This document shows, piece after piece, positions 18,525 through 27,867 of a stretch of DNA of 64,000 nt. A program made the position numbers and the translations under genes. Position 1 is the first letter of the stretch. Every line of letters starts with the position of its first letter. The notes under the pieces were generated by a model that saw only the letters and a program-made list of their open reading frames with translations, was not told the DNA's origin and searched no databases. This DNA is from Comamonadaceae bacterium (GTDB lineage: Bacteria; Pseudomonadota; Gammaproteobacteria; Burkholderiales; Burkholderiaceae_C). The stretch covers positions 1-64,000 of the forward strand of contig JAAFIW010000015.1 of assembly GCA_013297875.1 (NCBI GenBank). Reading direction: 5' to 3'.

Positions 18525-19973
18525 ATGAGCCACAAACTCAAGATCGCAGGCTGGATTTCGGTGGGTGCCCTGGCCGGTGCCTTGACCACGGTTTCCTTGC
18601 AAACCGTGGCGCGCGGCTCGCTGCAGCCGTTGCCGCTGGAAGAGCTGCAGCAACTGGCGGCGGTGTTTGGCATCGTTAAAACCGACTACGTGGAAGCCGT
18701 CGACGAGAAAAAGCTCATCGGTGATGCGATCAGCGGCATGGTGGCCAGCCTGGATCCGCATTCCCAGTATTTCGACAAAAAATCGTTCAAGGAATTCCGC
18801 GAAGGCACCAGCGGCCGCTTTGTCGGTGTGGGCATTGAAATTGCCCAGGAAGACGGCTTGGTCAAAGTGGTCTCGCCCATCGAAGGCTCGCCTGCGTTTC
18901 GCGCCGGCTTGAAGCCCAATGACCTGATTACCAAGATCGACGAAACCATGGTCAAGGGCCTGCCGCTCAATGAAGCGGTCAAGCGCATGCGCGGTGAGCC
19001 CAACACCAAGGTCATGCTCACCATCTTCCGCAAAGACGAAAACCGCACCTTCCCCGTCACCATCACCCGCGAAGAAATCAAGACCCAGTCGGTCAAAGGC
19101 AAGGTCATGGAGCCCGGCTATGCCTGGATTCGCCTGAGCCAGTTTCAAGACCGCACCGTGGAAGACTTTGCCAAGAAGCTCGAAGAGATCTACAAGGCCG
19201 AACCCAATCTGAAGGGCTTGGTGCTGGATTTGCGCAACGACCCCGGTGGCCTGCTGGATGCCGCTGTGGCCGTGTCTGCCGCGTTTTTGCCCGAGAACGT
19301 AACGGTAGTTTCCACCAACGGCCAGTTGGCCGAAAGCAAGTTTGTCTACAAAGCCGCTGCCGAGTTTTACCAGCGCCGCGCGGGTATGGATCCGCTGCGC
19401 CGTCTGCAGGAAAACACTAAAGGCATCTTCAAGACCGTGCCGCTGGTGGTGCTGGTCAACGAAGGCTCGGCCTCGGCCAGCGAAATTGTGGCCGGTGCCC
19501 TGCAAGACCACAAGCGCGGCACCATCATGGGCAGCCAGACATTCGGCAAAGGCTCCGTGCAAACCGTGCGGCCGCTCGGCCCCGACACCGGCTTGAAACT
19601 GACCACCGCGCGCTACTACACGCCCAGTGGCAAGTCGATTCAAGCCAAAGGCATCTTGCCCGATGTGATGGTGGACGACACCGAAGAAGGCAGCCCGTTC
19701 GCCGCCCTGCGCACCCGAGAAGCCGACCTGGAAAAGCACCTGGCCAGCGGCCAGGGCGCGGAGGTGAAAGACCCAGCGCGTGAAAAAGCCAAAGAAGAAG
19801 CCCGCAAGCGCCTGGAAGAAGAGTCGCGCAAGCCGTTGGCCGAGCGCAAGATTCCCGAGTTTGGCAATGAAAAAGACTTTCAGTTGATTCAGGCCCTGAA
19901 CCAGCTCAAAGGCCGCCCCGTGATGGTTAGCAAAACCATGACCGAGCGCAAGGACGAGAAGAAAGAGCAGTGA
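18525..19973 (+). CDS. ctpA: C-terminal processing peptidase, S41 family (CtpA)
   Basis: Periplasmic tail-specific protease of 482 aa. N-terminal signal/anchor (IAGWISVGALAGALTTVSL), PDZ domain (SPIEGSPAFRAGLKPNDLIT), and the Ser-Lys dyad: Ser in NEGSASASEIVAGALQ and Lys in GSQTFGKGSVQT. The C-terminus is a charged Lys/Glu/Arg-rich tail. I used the ATG at 18525; the TTG at 18507 is less likely. It sits in the conserved gpmA-ctpA-moeB order. Confidence 0.93.
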   Translation: MSHKLKIAGWISVGALAGALTTVSLQTVARGSLQPLPLEELQQLAAVFGIVKTDYVEAVDEKKLIGDAISGMVASLDPHSQYFDKKSFKEFREGTSGRFVGVGIEIAQEDGLVKVVSPIEGSPAFRAGLKPNDLITKIDETMVKGLPLNEAVKRMRGEPNTKVMLTIFRKDENRTFPVTITREEIKTQSVKGKVMEPGYAWIRLSQFQDRTVEDFAKKLEEIYKAEPNLKGLVLDLRNDPGGLLDAAVAVSAAFLPENVTVVSTNGQLAESKFVYKAAAEFYQRRAGMDPLRRLQENTKGIFKTVPLVVLVNEGSASASEIVAGALQDHKRGTIMGSQTFGKGSVQTVRPLGPDTGLKLTTARYYTPSGKSIQAKGILPDVMVDDTEEGSPFAALRTREADLEKHLASGQGAEVKDPAREKAKEEARKRLEEESRKPLAERKIPEFGNEKDFQLIQALNQLKGRPVMVSKTMTERKDEKKEQ

Positions 19974-20109
19974 TCCGGATGACCGCGCCTGCGGCGCGAT
20001 GATGCTCGCTGCGCGTGGCATGCCAGATGACTGAATTTCGCGATCCCGGTCATCGCGGCGCGGCCGCATCATCAAGGCGCGCAGCGCCAAGTCATCCAAT
20101 CACTCGCCC

Positions 20110-20862
20110 ATGACAGATGACCAACTGCTGCGGTATTCGCGGCACATCCTGCTGGATGAAATCGGCATTGAAGGCCAGACCCGCCTGCTGAACTCGCATG
20201 CGCTGATCATCGGCGCAGGCGGTCTGGGCAGTCCGGCTGCGCTGTACCTGGCCAGCGCAGGTGTTGGCCAGATCACCCTGGTTGACCCCGATGTGGTGGA
20301 TTTAACCAACCTGCAACGCCAGATTGCCCATACGACAGCACGCGTGGGCCACGCCAAGGTGCAGTCGGCGCAGGCGGCCATGGCCGCCCTCAACCCCGAT
20401 GTGCGGGTCAATGCCGCGCAGGCACGTGCGGACCTGGCGCTGCTCAGTCAGCTGGTGCCGCAGGCCGATGTGGTGCTCGATTGCACCGACAACTTCACTA
20501 CCCGCCACGCCATCAACGCCGCCTGCGTGCAGCACCGCAAACCGCTGGTCAGCGGCGCAGCGATTCGTTTTGACGGGCAGGTGGCGGTGTTTGACAGCCG
20601 CAACCCGCAATCGCCGTGTTACGCCTGCCTGTTTCCGCTGGAAAACCGCGCAGAAGAGGTGGCCTGCGCCACCATGGGCGTGTTTGCGCCGCTGGTGGGG
20701 GTGGTGGGCGCGATGCAGGCCGCCGAGGCGCTGAAGCTCTTGTGCGGCGCGGGGCAGCCGCTGGTGGGGCGGCTGCTGATGCTCGATGGGCTGGGCAGCC
20801 AATGGAGCGAGCTGCGTGTGCCGCGACAGGCCGCGTGCACGGTGTGCGGGAGCGCTGGCTAG
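20110..20862 (+). CDS. moeB: MoeB/ThiF-family adenylyltransferase
   Basis: E1-like enzyme that adenylates the C-terminal Gly of a sulfur-carrier protein (MoaD or ThiS) with ATP. Motifs: RYSRHILLDEIGIEGQ, GAGGLGSPAALYLASAG (nucleotide binding), DLTNLQRQ, DCTDNFTTR, and two CxxC pairs for zinc (PCYACLFP and CTVCG). No C-terminal rhodanese domain, so the MoeB/ThiF short form. The first 12 bases, ATGACAGATGAC, coincide with the motif of the intergenic repeat cluster just upstream. Its end overlaps the convergent DUF218 gene by 4 nt. Confidence 0.9.
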   Translation: MTDDQLLRYSRHILLDEIGIEGQTRLLNSHALIIGAGGLGSPAALYLASAGVGQITLVDPDVVDLTNLQRQIAHTTARVGHAKVQSAQAAMAALNPDVRVNAAQARADLALLSQLVPQADVVLDCTDNFTTRHAINAACVQHRKPLVSGAAIRFDGQVAVFDSRNPQSPCYACLFPLENRAEEVACATMGVFAPLVGVVGAMQAAEALKLLCGAGQPLVGRLLMLDGLGSQWSELRVPRQAACTVCGSAG

Positions 20863-21449
20863 ATTTTGGGGTTCAGGCTGGCACCGGTGCGGCCGGTCAC
20901 GATCCAAACCAGGGAGCGAACGCAGTCCCGCAAGACCCGAAACAGGCGCTCGGGTTCCAGGGGGTCGGTGGGAACCACAACGGGCGTGAATGCGATGCCT
21001 TCGCTGCCAAATATCAGCGTGGCAATGGCTTTGGCTCTGGGCATATGGGAATCAGAGGTCACCAGGTAGATATGCTGAATCTGCTTGCGGGCGAAATCCT
21101 GGGCGTTACAACTGAAATGGGTCACCGTGTCACTGGCACAAAACTCATAGTGCACGCGCGTTGACGCAATGCCAGCTTGCTGAAAAATCTGGCGGTTGAG
21201 CGGCTCATTTCCCGGGTTGCCAGAAATCCAGATGGGTAGCTGAGGCTGGGTGCGGGCAAACCGGGCGGCAAACTCAACCCGTCGGGTGTCTCCCTCCAGC
21301 ACAAAAATCATTTGCGGTGTGGGTGCTTGATGCCGGGCATATTGCAGTTTGACCGCAATCAACACGGTAAGAACCAGTGCCAGGGCGGGAATGAAGGCAA
21401 TCAACAGGGTTTTGACGGTGAACCAGCGGGCTTTAGGTTTGAGCGGCAT
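20859..21449 (-). CDS. DUF218 (SanA/YdcF-like) membrane protein
   Basis: 196-aa protein with one N-terminal membrane segment (LLIAFIPALALVLTVLIAV) and a DUF218 fold: MIFVLEGDTRRVEFAARFA, IWISGNP, IYLVTSDSHMPRAKAIA. The family includes E. coli SanA, ElyC and YdcF, linked to envelope maintenance; the biochemical role is not established. Confidence 0.8.
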   Translation of the reverse strand: MPLKPKARWFTVKTLLIAFIPALALVLTVLIAVKLQYARHQAPTPQMIFVLEGDTRRVEFAARFARTQPQLPIWISGNPGNEPLNRQIFQQAGIASTRVHYEFCASDTVTHFSCNAQDFARKQIQHIYLVTSDSHMPRAKAIATLIFGSEGIAFTPVVVPTDPLEPERLFRVLRDCVRSLVWIVTGRTGASLNPKI

Positions 21450-21614
21450 CAGGTTAGGGCAAGCGGGGTTCGGCTGAGTCTACCGGGCAGATACGACACA
21501 CCGGCACCAGAGCTCAACGCGGGATCAGTTGCTATGTTTTAGATTGCTGCTCGTGCTCAATGGGCTTCCACGTGAGGTGTTTTTGGTGTCAAAACACCCG
21601 TCGAAACCATCAGA

Positions 21615-21827
21615 TCAATCGCCGCCGTCCCCCCCACCACCGCCGTCACCCCCACCACCGGAATTGCTGGCTGAGGACGAATTGCTAAAGCCGCTGTTGC
21701 TGCCGTCTCCCGATGAGCAAAAGCCCATCATGCCGGCGGCCGCAAAGGTCAGCGCCAATTGCAGCAGCAGCGTGGCGATGCGGCGGTTATCGGGCAATGG
21801 GGAGAACACAAGCTGAGTCTGGGTCAT
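21615..21827 (-). CDS. Small Gly/Ser-rich membrane protein
   Basis: 70-aa protein: cationic N-terminus, one hydrophobic segment (IATLLLQLALTFAAAGMMGF), then a low-complexity tail of Ser, Asn and Gly ending GGGGDGGGGGDGGD. AGGAG lies 7 nt before the ATG, which supports translation. No function recognised. Confidence 0.55.
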   Translation of the reverse strand: MTQTQLVFSPLPDNRRIATLLLQLALTFAAAGMMGFCSSGDGSNSGFSNSSSASNSGGGGDGGGGGDGGD

Positions 21828-21860
21828 TTGATGCTCCTGTCAGTTTGAAAACCGATTGAT

Positions 21861-22922
21861 TTACACCACTACCGGCTCGGGTTCCAGCCGGATGCCAAAG
21901 CGCTCGTACACACTGGTTTGTATGGCGCGCGCCAGAGTCATCACCTCGCCGCCGGTCACCGGGTTGGCCGCACCGCCCCGGTTCACCAGTACCAGTGCCT
22001 GCTTATCGTACACGCCTGCATTGCCGATGGATTTGCCTTTCCAGCCGCAGGCGTCGATCAGCCAACCGGCGGCCAGTTTGATGTCGCCGTTCGGCATGGG
22101 GTAGTGCACGATGCCGGGCTCGCGGGCAATGATGTCGGCGCACTGGTCGGGAGAGACGGTGGGGTTTTTGAAGAAGCTGCCGGCATTGCCCAGCGTGGCC
22201 GGGTCGGGCAATTTGGCCCGGCGAATGGCGCAGACCCAGTCAAAAATCTGCTGCGCATCGGGTTGGTCTATGCCGGTGTCGGCTCGTTTGCGCTCCAGGT
22301 CGGCATAGCCCAGCACGGCTTTCCAGGGCTTGGGCAGGCGAAAGCGCACGCGGGTGATCAGCGCGCGGCCCGCCAGGCCAAAGTCGCCATCTTGGCCGGC
22401 CGTGTGCTTGAACACCGAGTCGCGGTAGCCAAAGGCGCATTGCGCGGCGTTCAGGGTGAACGCCTGGCCGGTGACCAGGTCGATGGCGTGCAGCGACTCA
22501 AAGCGGTCTTGCAGCTCCACGCCGTAAGCGCCGATGTTTTGTACCGGCGACGCACCCACGCTGCCCGGAATCAGCGCCAGGTTTTCCAGGCCGGGCCAGC
22601 CTTGAGCCAGCGTCCAGGCCACCACCGCGTGCCAGTTTTCCCCGGCACCGGCTTCCACAATCCAGGCTTTTGGGGTTTCATGAATCAGGCGACGGCCCAT
22701 CACTTCGACCTTGAGCACCAGGGGCTTCACATCGCCGGTCAGCACAATGTTGCTGCCGCCACCCAGCACAAACTTGGGCCGCGCAGCCAGCGCGGGGTCG
22801 GCCAGCACCGCCTGCACGTCGGCCTCGTGCGCCACGCGCACCAGCGTGTGGGCCTTGGCCACAATGCCAAAGCTGTTGTGGGTTTGCAGTGGAAATGAGG
22901 ACAGGGGCAAGGGGGCGGACAT
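21861..22922 (-). CDS. murB: UDP-N-acetylenolpyruvoylglucosamine reductase
   Basis: Type I MurB (353 aa), an FAD enzyme making UDP-MurNAc for peptidoglycan. Motifs: [54 protein letters not shown] with the conserved Tyr, and [13 protein letters not shown] carrying the proton-donor Ser. The ATG at 22922 ([10 protein letters not shown]) is used. It diverges from yajQ with 44 nt between the starts. Confidence 0.95.
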   Translation of the reverse strand: MSAPLPLSSFPLQTHNSFGIVAKAHTLVRVAHEADVQAVLADPALAARPKFVLGGGSNIVLTGDVKPLVLKVEVMGRRLIHETPKAWIVEAGAGENWHAVVAWTLAQGWPGLENLALIPGSVGASPVQNIGAYGVELQDRFESLHAIDLVTGQAFTLNAAQCAFGYRDSVFKHTAGQDGDFGLAGRALITRVRFRLPKPWKAVLGYADLERKRADTGIDQPDAQQIFDWVCAIRRAKLPDPATLGNAGSFFKNPTVSPDQCADIIAREPGIVHYPMPNGDIKLAAGWLIDACGWKGKSIGNAGVYDKQALVLVNRGGAANPVTGGEVMTLARAIQTSVYERFGIRLEPEPVVV

Positions 22923-22966
22923 GGGAGAATTCTCGCATTCAGAAACAACCGCTTCAGGAGCACGGC

Positions 22967-23452
22967 ATGCCATCTTTCGACACTGTTTGCGAACCCGAGA
23001 TGAGCGAAGTGCGCAACGCGGTAGACAACGCGGCCAAGGAAATTGGCAACCGCTTTGACTTTAAGGGCACATCGGCCAAGGTGGAGCTCAAGGACAAGGA
23101 GATCACCCTGTTTGGCGACGCCGATTTTCAGATTGCCCAGGTGGAAGAGGTGCTGCTAGCCAAGCTGACCAAGCGCAATGTGGACGTGCGCTACCTGGAC
23201 AAAGGCGACATTCAAAAAATCGGCGGCGACAAGGTCAAGCAGGTCTTCAAGGTGCGCAGCGGCATCGAAACCGAAGACGCCAAAAAAATCACCCGCGTGG
23301 TCAAAGACAGCAAGATGAAAGTGCAGGCCGCCATTCAGGGTGACGCGGTGCGCATCACCGGTGCCAAGCGCGACGATCTGCAGGCGGCGATGGCGCTCAT
23401 CAAGAAAGACGTGCCGGATCTGCCGCTGAGCTTCAACAATTTTCGGGATTAG
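22967..23452 (+). CDS. yajQ: YajQ-family nucleotide-binding protein
   Basis: 161 aa, matching the family length. [33 protein letters not shown] and the C-terminal [10 protein letters not shown] are conserved. YajQ proteins bind cyclic di-GMP in some species (for example the Xanthomonas effector) and RNA in others. CAGGAG precedes the ATG at 22967. A retropepsin-like gene follows 4 nt after the stop. Confidence 0.93.
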   Translation: MPSFDTVCEPEMSEVRNAVDNAAKEIGNRFDFKGTSAKVELKDKEITLFGDADFQIAQVEEVLLAKLTKRNVDVRYLDKGDIQKIGGDKVKQVFKVRSGIETEDAKKITRVVKDSKMKVQAAIQGDAVRITGAKRDDLQAAMALIKKDVPDLPLSFNNFRD

Positions 23453-23456
23453 TCCG

Positions 23457-24095
23457 ATGAAAAAAATACTGGCTGTCGCGGTACTGGTATGCACCGGTGC
23501 CGCCCAGGCCCAGTCGGTCGCGCTACAGGGCATGATGGGCAGTGCCGCGCTGCTGATCGTGGACGGCAAGCCGCCCAAAACGGTGCGCCCAGGCGACAGC
23601 CACGAAGGTGTGAAAGTTGTCTCCACCAGCGGTGACCAGGCGGTGCTGGAGTTTGGCGGCAAGCGCCACACCCTGCGTGTGGGTGATGCACCGGCCAGCG
23701 TGGGGGGCACGGGCGGCCCGGCGCGTGGCAACAAAATCGTGCTCACGGCGGGCAGTGGCGGCCACTTCATCACCCAGGGCACGGTCAACGGCAAGGCCGT
23801 GCAATTCATGGTGGATACCGGGGCGACGGCCATCGGAATGGGTGTGGCCGAGGCCGAGCGCCTGGGTGTGGATTACAAAAATGGGCGGCCGGTGCGCATG
23901 AGCACCGCCAACGGCGTGGTGCCGGGCTGGGTCGTCAAGCTCGCGTCGGTGCGGGTGGGCGATGTGGAGGTGTATGAGGTGGACGCTGTCGTGGGCCAGT
24001 CCAGCATGCCTGTCCTGCTGTTGGGTAACAGCTTTTTGACGCGCTTTCAGATGAGGCGCGAGAACGAGCAGATGGTGCTGGAGCGGCGCTATTGA
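23457..24095 (+). CDS. Retropepsin-like aspartic protease, exported (TIGR02281 type)
   Basis: 212 aa with signal peptide (cut near AQA), an SH3-like/TrbI-like N-terminal part, and a retropepsin domain with active-site FMVDTGATAIGMG and the flap-side LLGNSFLTRFQM. One catalytic Asp per chain implies a dimer. It is translationally close to yajQ (4-nt gap). Confidence 0.85.
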   Translation: MKKILAVAVLVCTGAAQAQSVALQGMMGSAALLIVDGKPPKTVRPGDSHEGVKVVSTSGDQAVLEFGGKRHTLRVGDAPASVGGTGGPARGNKIVLTAGSGGHFITQGTVNGKAVQFMVDTGATAIGMGVAEAERLGVDYKNGRPVRMSTANGVVPGWVVKLASVRVGDVEVYEVDAVVGQSSMPVLLLGNSFLTRFQMRRENEQMVLERRY

Positions 24096-24120
24096 CGTGT
24101 TTTTATGCCAAATCGGCCTA

Positions 24121-24166
24121 CAGCCCATACAAATATTGCTCAAGCAGCTATCGATTCGATAGCGAA
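24121..24166 (+). repeat. Copy 7 of the dispersed repeat
   Basis: CAGCCCATACAAATATTGCT then CAAGCAGCTATCGATTCGAT and AGCGAA. The upstream extension GCCAAATCGGCCTA is also present. It lies between the aspartic protease and MFS genes. Confidence 0.9.
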
Positions 24167-24191
24167 ATAGTGGAAATCAATCGGGTAATCC

Positions 24192-25799
24192 ATGCTGCTT
24201 GACCAACCACCGCTGACGGCAGCAAGCACACCCGCGCCGCCCGCCGCCCTCTCGCCCCTCAAACACATGGCTTTTCGCATGCTGTGGGCCACCTGGCTGG
24301 TGGCCAACACCTGCATGTGGATGAACGATGTGGCGGCGGCCTGGCTGATGACCAGCCTGGCCACCAGCCCGCTGTGGGTGGCACTGGTGCAGTCAGCCTC
24401 CACCTTGCCTGTGTTGCTCCTGGGTCTGCCCAGCGGTGCGCTGGCCGACATGCTGGACCGCCGCCGTTTCTTGATAGCCACCCAGTTCTGGGTGGCCGCT
24501 GTGGCCTGCTTGATGTGCCTGACCCTGTGGATGGGTTGGATGAATGCGCCGCTCTTGCTGGCGCTGACCTTTGCCAACGGCATTGGCCTGGCCATGCGCT
24601 GGCCGGTGTATGCCGCCGTGGTGCCCGAGCTGGTGCCACGCCACGAGATGGCCCCTGCCGTGGCGCTGAACGGCGTGGCCATGAACGCCTCGCGCATTGC
24701 CGGGCCGCTGATTGCGGGCACCCTGATTGCGGCGGCCGGCAGTGGCTGGGTGTTTGGCCTGAATGCTGTGCTGTCAGTGGTCGCAGGCTTTGTGCTGATG
24801 CGCTGGAAGCGCCCGCACACGCCCAGCCCACTGGGCAACGAGCCGCTGGGCAAGGCCATGCGGGTGGGCGTGCAGTTTGTGCGCCAGTCGCCACAGCTCA
24901 AGGGCACCTTGCTGCGCGTGGCTATCTTCTTTTTTCACAGCACCGCCTTGCTGGCCCTGCTGCCGTTGATCGCCCGCGGCCTGAAGGGTGGCGACGCGGG
25001 CAGCTACACCTTGCTGCTGGCCGCCATGGGCAGCGGCGCCATCGTGGCGGCCTTGCAGTTGCAGCGCATCCGCCAGTGGCTGCCGCGCGAGCAACTGCTC
25101 TTGGCCGGGGCCGCGCTGCAGTCGGTGTGTACGGTCATTGTGGCGTTTGCGCCCGGCTTGCATGTGGCTTTGCCTGCGATGTTTGTGGCCGGCACGGCGT
25201 GGATCACCGTGGCCAACACGCTCACCGTGTCAGCCCAAATGGCGCTGCCCGACTGGGTGCGCGCCCGCGGCATGGCGATGTACCAGATGGCCATCATGGG
25301 CTCCAGCGCGCTGGGCGCGGCGCTGTGGGGGCAGGTGTCGTCGCTGTTGAGCATTCACACCGGCTTGGCCGTGGCTGCTGTCAGTGGCACCGTGGTCATG
25401 CTGGCAGGCCAGCGCTTCATTCCCCATCGCGCGCTGGAAGAAGACCTGAGTCCGTCCAATGTGTTCAAGGCACCGGTGGCGCAAGAGGTGCCCAGGCAGG
25501 GCCACATTCAGGTGCAGATCGAATACCGCATCGACCCCGCCCAAGCCGCCGACTTCCGCGCCCTGATGCAAGAAAGCCGCCGCAGCCGCATGCGCCAGGG
25601 CGCACTGGCCTGGGATCTGCTGCACGACCTGAACGACCCTAGCCGCTACATCGAGCAGATCACCGACACCTCCTGGACCGAACACCTGCGCCGCTTTGAT
25701 CGCGTGACCGCAGGCGACGTGGCGCTGCGCGACCGCAAACTGGCATTTCACCTGGGAGAGTTGCCGCCGGTGGTGACGCGGTGTGTGGTGGAGCGGTGA
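24192..25799 (+). CDS. MFS exporter (EntS-like) with C-terminal ABM-like domain
   Basis: 535-aa inner-membrane transporter of the EntS/DUF894 type; about 12 membrane segments, with the GALADMLDRRRF loop between TM2 and TM3. The last 100 residues (HIQVQIEYRIDPAQAADFRA onward) are cytoplasmic and resemble an antibiotic-biosynthesis-monooxygenase-like domain, as seen in other large MFS proteins of this group. The substrate is unknown. The last 105 nt are duplicated at 27254-27360. Confidence 0.87.
   Translation: MLLDQPPLTAASTPAPPAALSPLKHMAFRMLWATWLVANTCMWMNDVAAAWLMTSLATSPLWVALVQSASTLPVLLLGLPSGALADMLDRRRFLIATQFWVAAVACLMCLTLWMGWMNAPLLLALTFANGIGLAMRWPVYAAVVPELVPRHEMAPAVALNGVAMNASRIAGPLIAGTLIAAAGSGWVFGLNAVLSVVAGFVLMRWKRPHTPSPLGNEPLGKAMRVGVQFVRQSPQLKGTLLRVAIFFFHSTALLALLPLIARGLKGGDAGSYTLLLAAMGSGAIVAALQLQRIRQWLPREQLLLAGAALQSVCTVIVAFAPGLHVALPAMFVAGTAWITVANTLTVSAQMALPDWVRARGMAMYQMAIMGSSALGAALWGQVSSLLSIHTGLAVAAVSGTVVMLAGQRFIPHRALEEDLSPSNVFKAPVAQEVPRQGHIQVQIEYRIDPAQAADFRALMQESRRSRMRQGALAWDLLHDLNDPSRYIEQITDTSWTEHLRRFDRVTAGDVALRDRKLAFHLGELPPVVTRCVVER
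25695..25799 (+). repeat. MFS 3'-end duplication, first copy
   Basis: End of the MFS gene, from the codons for RFDRVTAGD to the TGA. It matches 27254-27360 at close to 90 percent by eye, with a 2-nt gap near the end. Confidence 0.8.
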
Positions 25800-25842
25800 A
25801 TCTTTTCACGTCCTACGCTATCCACACCATGACTAAAGCGCC

Positions 25843-26424
25843 CTAGGGTCGAACAGCACGAATACACCTTACTTTGCCTTTATACAAAGTTTTTAGTTTA
25901 GGTGCCAATCCATCGCAAAATGCGTCGCTTTCCTCAACTGAAACTCCCCATACAAACATTCTGAACTCTCTTTCGCTGTTGTTACCACGGGCTACGCTCA
26001 TATAGGTCAGTGCTGCAGGTGTGTTTTCAAACAACTGGGCATATTTTGCGGGTAACTCTGTCTTGCAGCTTGACGATTCCACTTTCATACTCATCGAACT
26101 CGAACCCATTGAGGAAGCGAATGATTTTGCTATTTCCGACAAAGCAAGCTTGCAGTCCGCGTCATCAGCCGCTTGCACGAAACTCAGTGCTTTACCAGAT
26201 CGATCGCTGCCATCAAATACTACCGAGAATTCCGCATAAACCGGATTGGTAATTGCTTTTGGCGGAGCGTCCTTTTTGGCTTTGGCGTAATATCCAAAAG
26301 CTCCCAAGGCAATCAATATGATAAACCCAGATTTTCCATTAGGCGCACCTTCGGCGCTGTTTGGATTCCAACGGCGCATTTGCGGCCATTTTCGACCCTC
26401 TTCGTCGCCCATGGCGCAGGCCAT
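25843..26424 (-). CDS. Hypothetical membrane-anchored protein
   Basis: Not recognised. From the ATG at 26424 (preceded by GAGGAG) it has about 193 aa: a charged N-terminus, one membrane segment (GFIILIALGAFGYYA), then a soluble domain with three Cys residues (ADDADCKL, SSSCKTEL, AFCDGL) and a fourth near the end (VRCIRA), suggesting disulfides and an extracytoplasmic location. Frames extend further upstream to weak starts at 26463 and 26478. GC content is lower than the flanks, and it lies between the two copies of the MFS tail. Confidence 0.55.
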   Translation of the reverse strand: MACAMGDEEGRKWPQMRRWNPNSAEGAPNGKSGFIILIALGAFGYYAKAKKDAPPKAITNPVYAEFSVVFDGSDRSGKALSFVQAADDADCKLALSEIAKSFASSMGSSSMSMKVESSSCKTELPAKYAQLFENTPAALTYMSVARGNNSEREFRMFVWGVSVEESDAFCDGLAPKLKTLYKGKVRCIRAVRP

Positions 26425-26554
26425 GAGCTCCTCAGTCGGGCCAAAACTGACTCGCAACTGCATCCGTTGTCTATCCAAACCCTAATGGAAATTCTGGGAT
26501 AAATATAAACTTCATAAAAACTTTCCAAACAAATTTTAAAAATTAGGCAGCTAT

Positions 26555-27037
26555 TTAGTTGCACTCCGCATTCACACGACGCTCAGCCGCTGCAATCGTG
26601 GCTTGCCGATTGTCGTCTGGGACATATTGACGATCGCCCTTGCTATCGTGAGAGTAAATGGGGCGCAATTCTTTCGTGACGCCCAATTGCTGACGTGCGA
26701 AGTTGCAACGTTGCATTTTGTTGAATGCAATTGCTTTTTCATTCTGAGCTTTAGCTTCTTCCTGGGCGCGCAAAGTTTGCTCATCCTGCATTTGCCTCGG
26801 ATCGAACGTCCGTGCAGATCTTTGCTTTGGAACAGTACTGTTGCCTGATGGCCCTGAGGGTTCACCCGAAACAGTTGGCGCAGATGGCAAAGCTATTTTT
26901 GAACTGGAGCCGCCACCTTGACACGGTTGATCTTGAAAGCTCAAAGAGCCGTCTGCCTGCTTGCATTTATATGCCTGGCCCTGAGCGATAGGGGCAATAC
27001 AAACGAGCAAGCCGAAACAAATGAGCCGCAGATTCAT
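26555..27037 (-). CDS. DUF4124-domain secreted protein
   Basis: 160 aa with signal peptide (cut after QGQA) and a DUF4124 motif YKCKQADGSLSFQDQPC, where the two Cys residues probably pair. The middle is Ser/Pro-rich and the C-terminus is a charged helix with two further Cys. DUF4124 proteins are common in betaproteobacteria and of unknown role. Less GC-rich than its surroundings; same insertion as the preceding gene. Confidence 0.7.
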   Translation of the reverse strand: MNLRLICFGLLVCIAPIAQGQAYKCKQADGSLSFQDQPCQGGGSSSKIALPSAPTVSGEPSGPSGNSTVPKQRSARTFDPRQMQDEQTLRAQEEAKAQNEKAIAFNKMQRCNFARQQLGVTKELRPIYSHDSKGDRQYVPDDNRQATIAAAERRVNAECN

Positions 27038-27253
27038 TTGGAGATCCTTCCCTGAATAACCTTAAACACGTGCAAACTGCAACAGAGTGTACCGACAGTA
27101 CTGACTTAAAAGCATAGCGAGGTAAGTCAATGTAGTTTTTTCGTCACGTCAGACACATGGCCTCTACGACGCATGTAAAGCTGGACGGCTTTGTTGGAAT
27201 GATGGTCTCAACGATACCCGACGTAGAACGAATTCGGACTACGCCCACCAGCT

Positions 27254-27360
27254 TTTGCGACCGCGTGACCGCAGGCGATGTGCCCCTGCGCGACCGTAAA
27301 CTGGCGTTTCATTTGGGGGAGCTGCCGCCGGTGGTGACGCTGTGTGGTGGAGCGGTGATG
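27254..27360 (+). pseudogene. Remnant of the MFS gene 3' end, second copy
   Basis: Codes DRVTAGDVPLRDRKLAFHLG and ELPPVVT in the frame of the MFS tail, then loses frame by 2 nt. No upstream part of the gene is present. Together with the true gene end it brackets the insertion carrying two less GC-rich genes. Confidence 0.75.
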
Positions 27361-27470
27361 ACAGGATGACTTCTCCGCTGGTGCGGCTTGATGAAAAATG
27401 ACTGAGGGCATCAAGCTTAAAGGCCTATTTGAAGGCTATTAATATGTTTTATATAAAATTTAAGAGTCTT

Positions 27471-27476
27471 TATAAT
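27471..27476 (+). promoter_or_regulatory. Candidate -10 box of the first hipBA operon
   Basis: TATAAT, 32 nt before the hipB start, in an AT-rich stretch. No clear ribosome site precedes the ATG. Confidence 0.45.
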
Positions 27477-27507
27477 CACTAAATTCCCACTTGACCATAC
27501 GCCAAGC

Positions 27508-27855
27508 ATGTCCAATCCCCCGGTCGTTCGCACCAGCCAGCCCATGCCAGCCCCGGTGCAGCGGGCCCTGGCCACATTGGCTTTCGACGTGAGCCGGGCA
27601 CGGCGCAGGCGGCGCATCACGCAGCAAGGGCTGGCCGAGCGCGCGGGGGTGAGCCTGAACACCATCAAGCGGCTCGAATCGGGTGATGGCTGTACCCAGC
27701 TTCAGGCATTCGCGCGCGTGATGGCGGTGTTTGGAGAGATAGACAAGCTCAGCAGCCTCCTCGATGCCGCGCAAGACGATGTCGGACTCTTGCTGATGGA
27801 TGAACAACTGCCCCAGCGTGTGCGCACGCGCAAAGCCGCGCCCCACGCGTTTTGA
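27508..27855 (+). CDS. HipB-like XRE-family antitoxin/repressor
   Basis: 115-aa DNA-binding protein with a helix-turn-helix of the XRE type (RITQQGLAERAGVSLNTIKR, LESGDG). In hipBA modules this protein binds and neutralises HipA and represses the operon. Here hipA next door is broken, so the antitoxin is orphaned and may remain only as a repressor. Confidence 0.8.
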   Translation: MSNPPVVRTSQPMPAPVQRALATLAFDVSRARRRRRITQQGLAERAGVSLNTIKRLESGDGCTQLQAFARVMAVFGEIDKLSSLLDAAQDDVGLLLMDEQLPQRVRTRKAAPHAF

Positions 27856-27867
27856 CGAAGCACGGCC

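Larger units (their letters stand above)
27038..27507. other. 470-nt stretch without an intact gene
   Basis: It holds the second copy of the MFS tail (27254-27360), a few GATGAC words at 27356-27405, and the promoter region of the first hipBA operon. A frame from 27157 runs into the MFS-tail copy and is taken as a remnant, not a gene. Confidence 0.6.

Noticed and set aside
17865-20099. 744-aa open frame on the minus strand
   Set aside because: It lies antisense over gpmA and ctpA, which have clear family motifs; high GC content creates such shadows.
27157-27369. 70-aa frame as a small gene
   Set aside because: Its second half is a copy of the MFS tail; the first half has no ribosome site or family.
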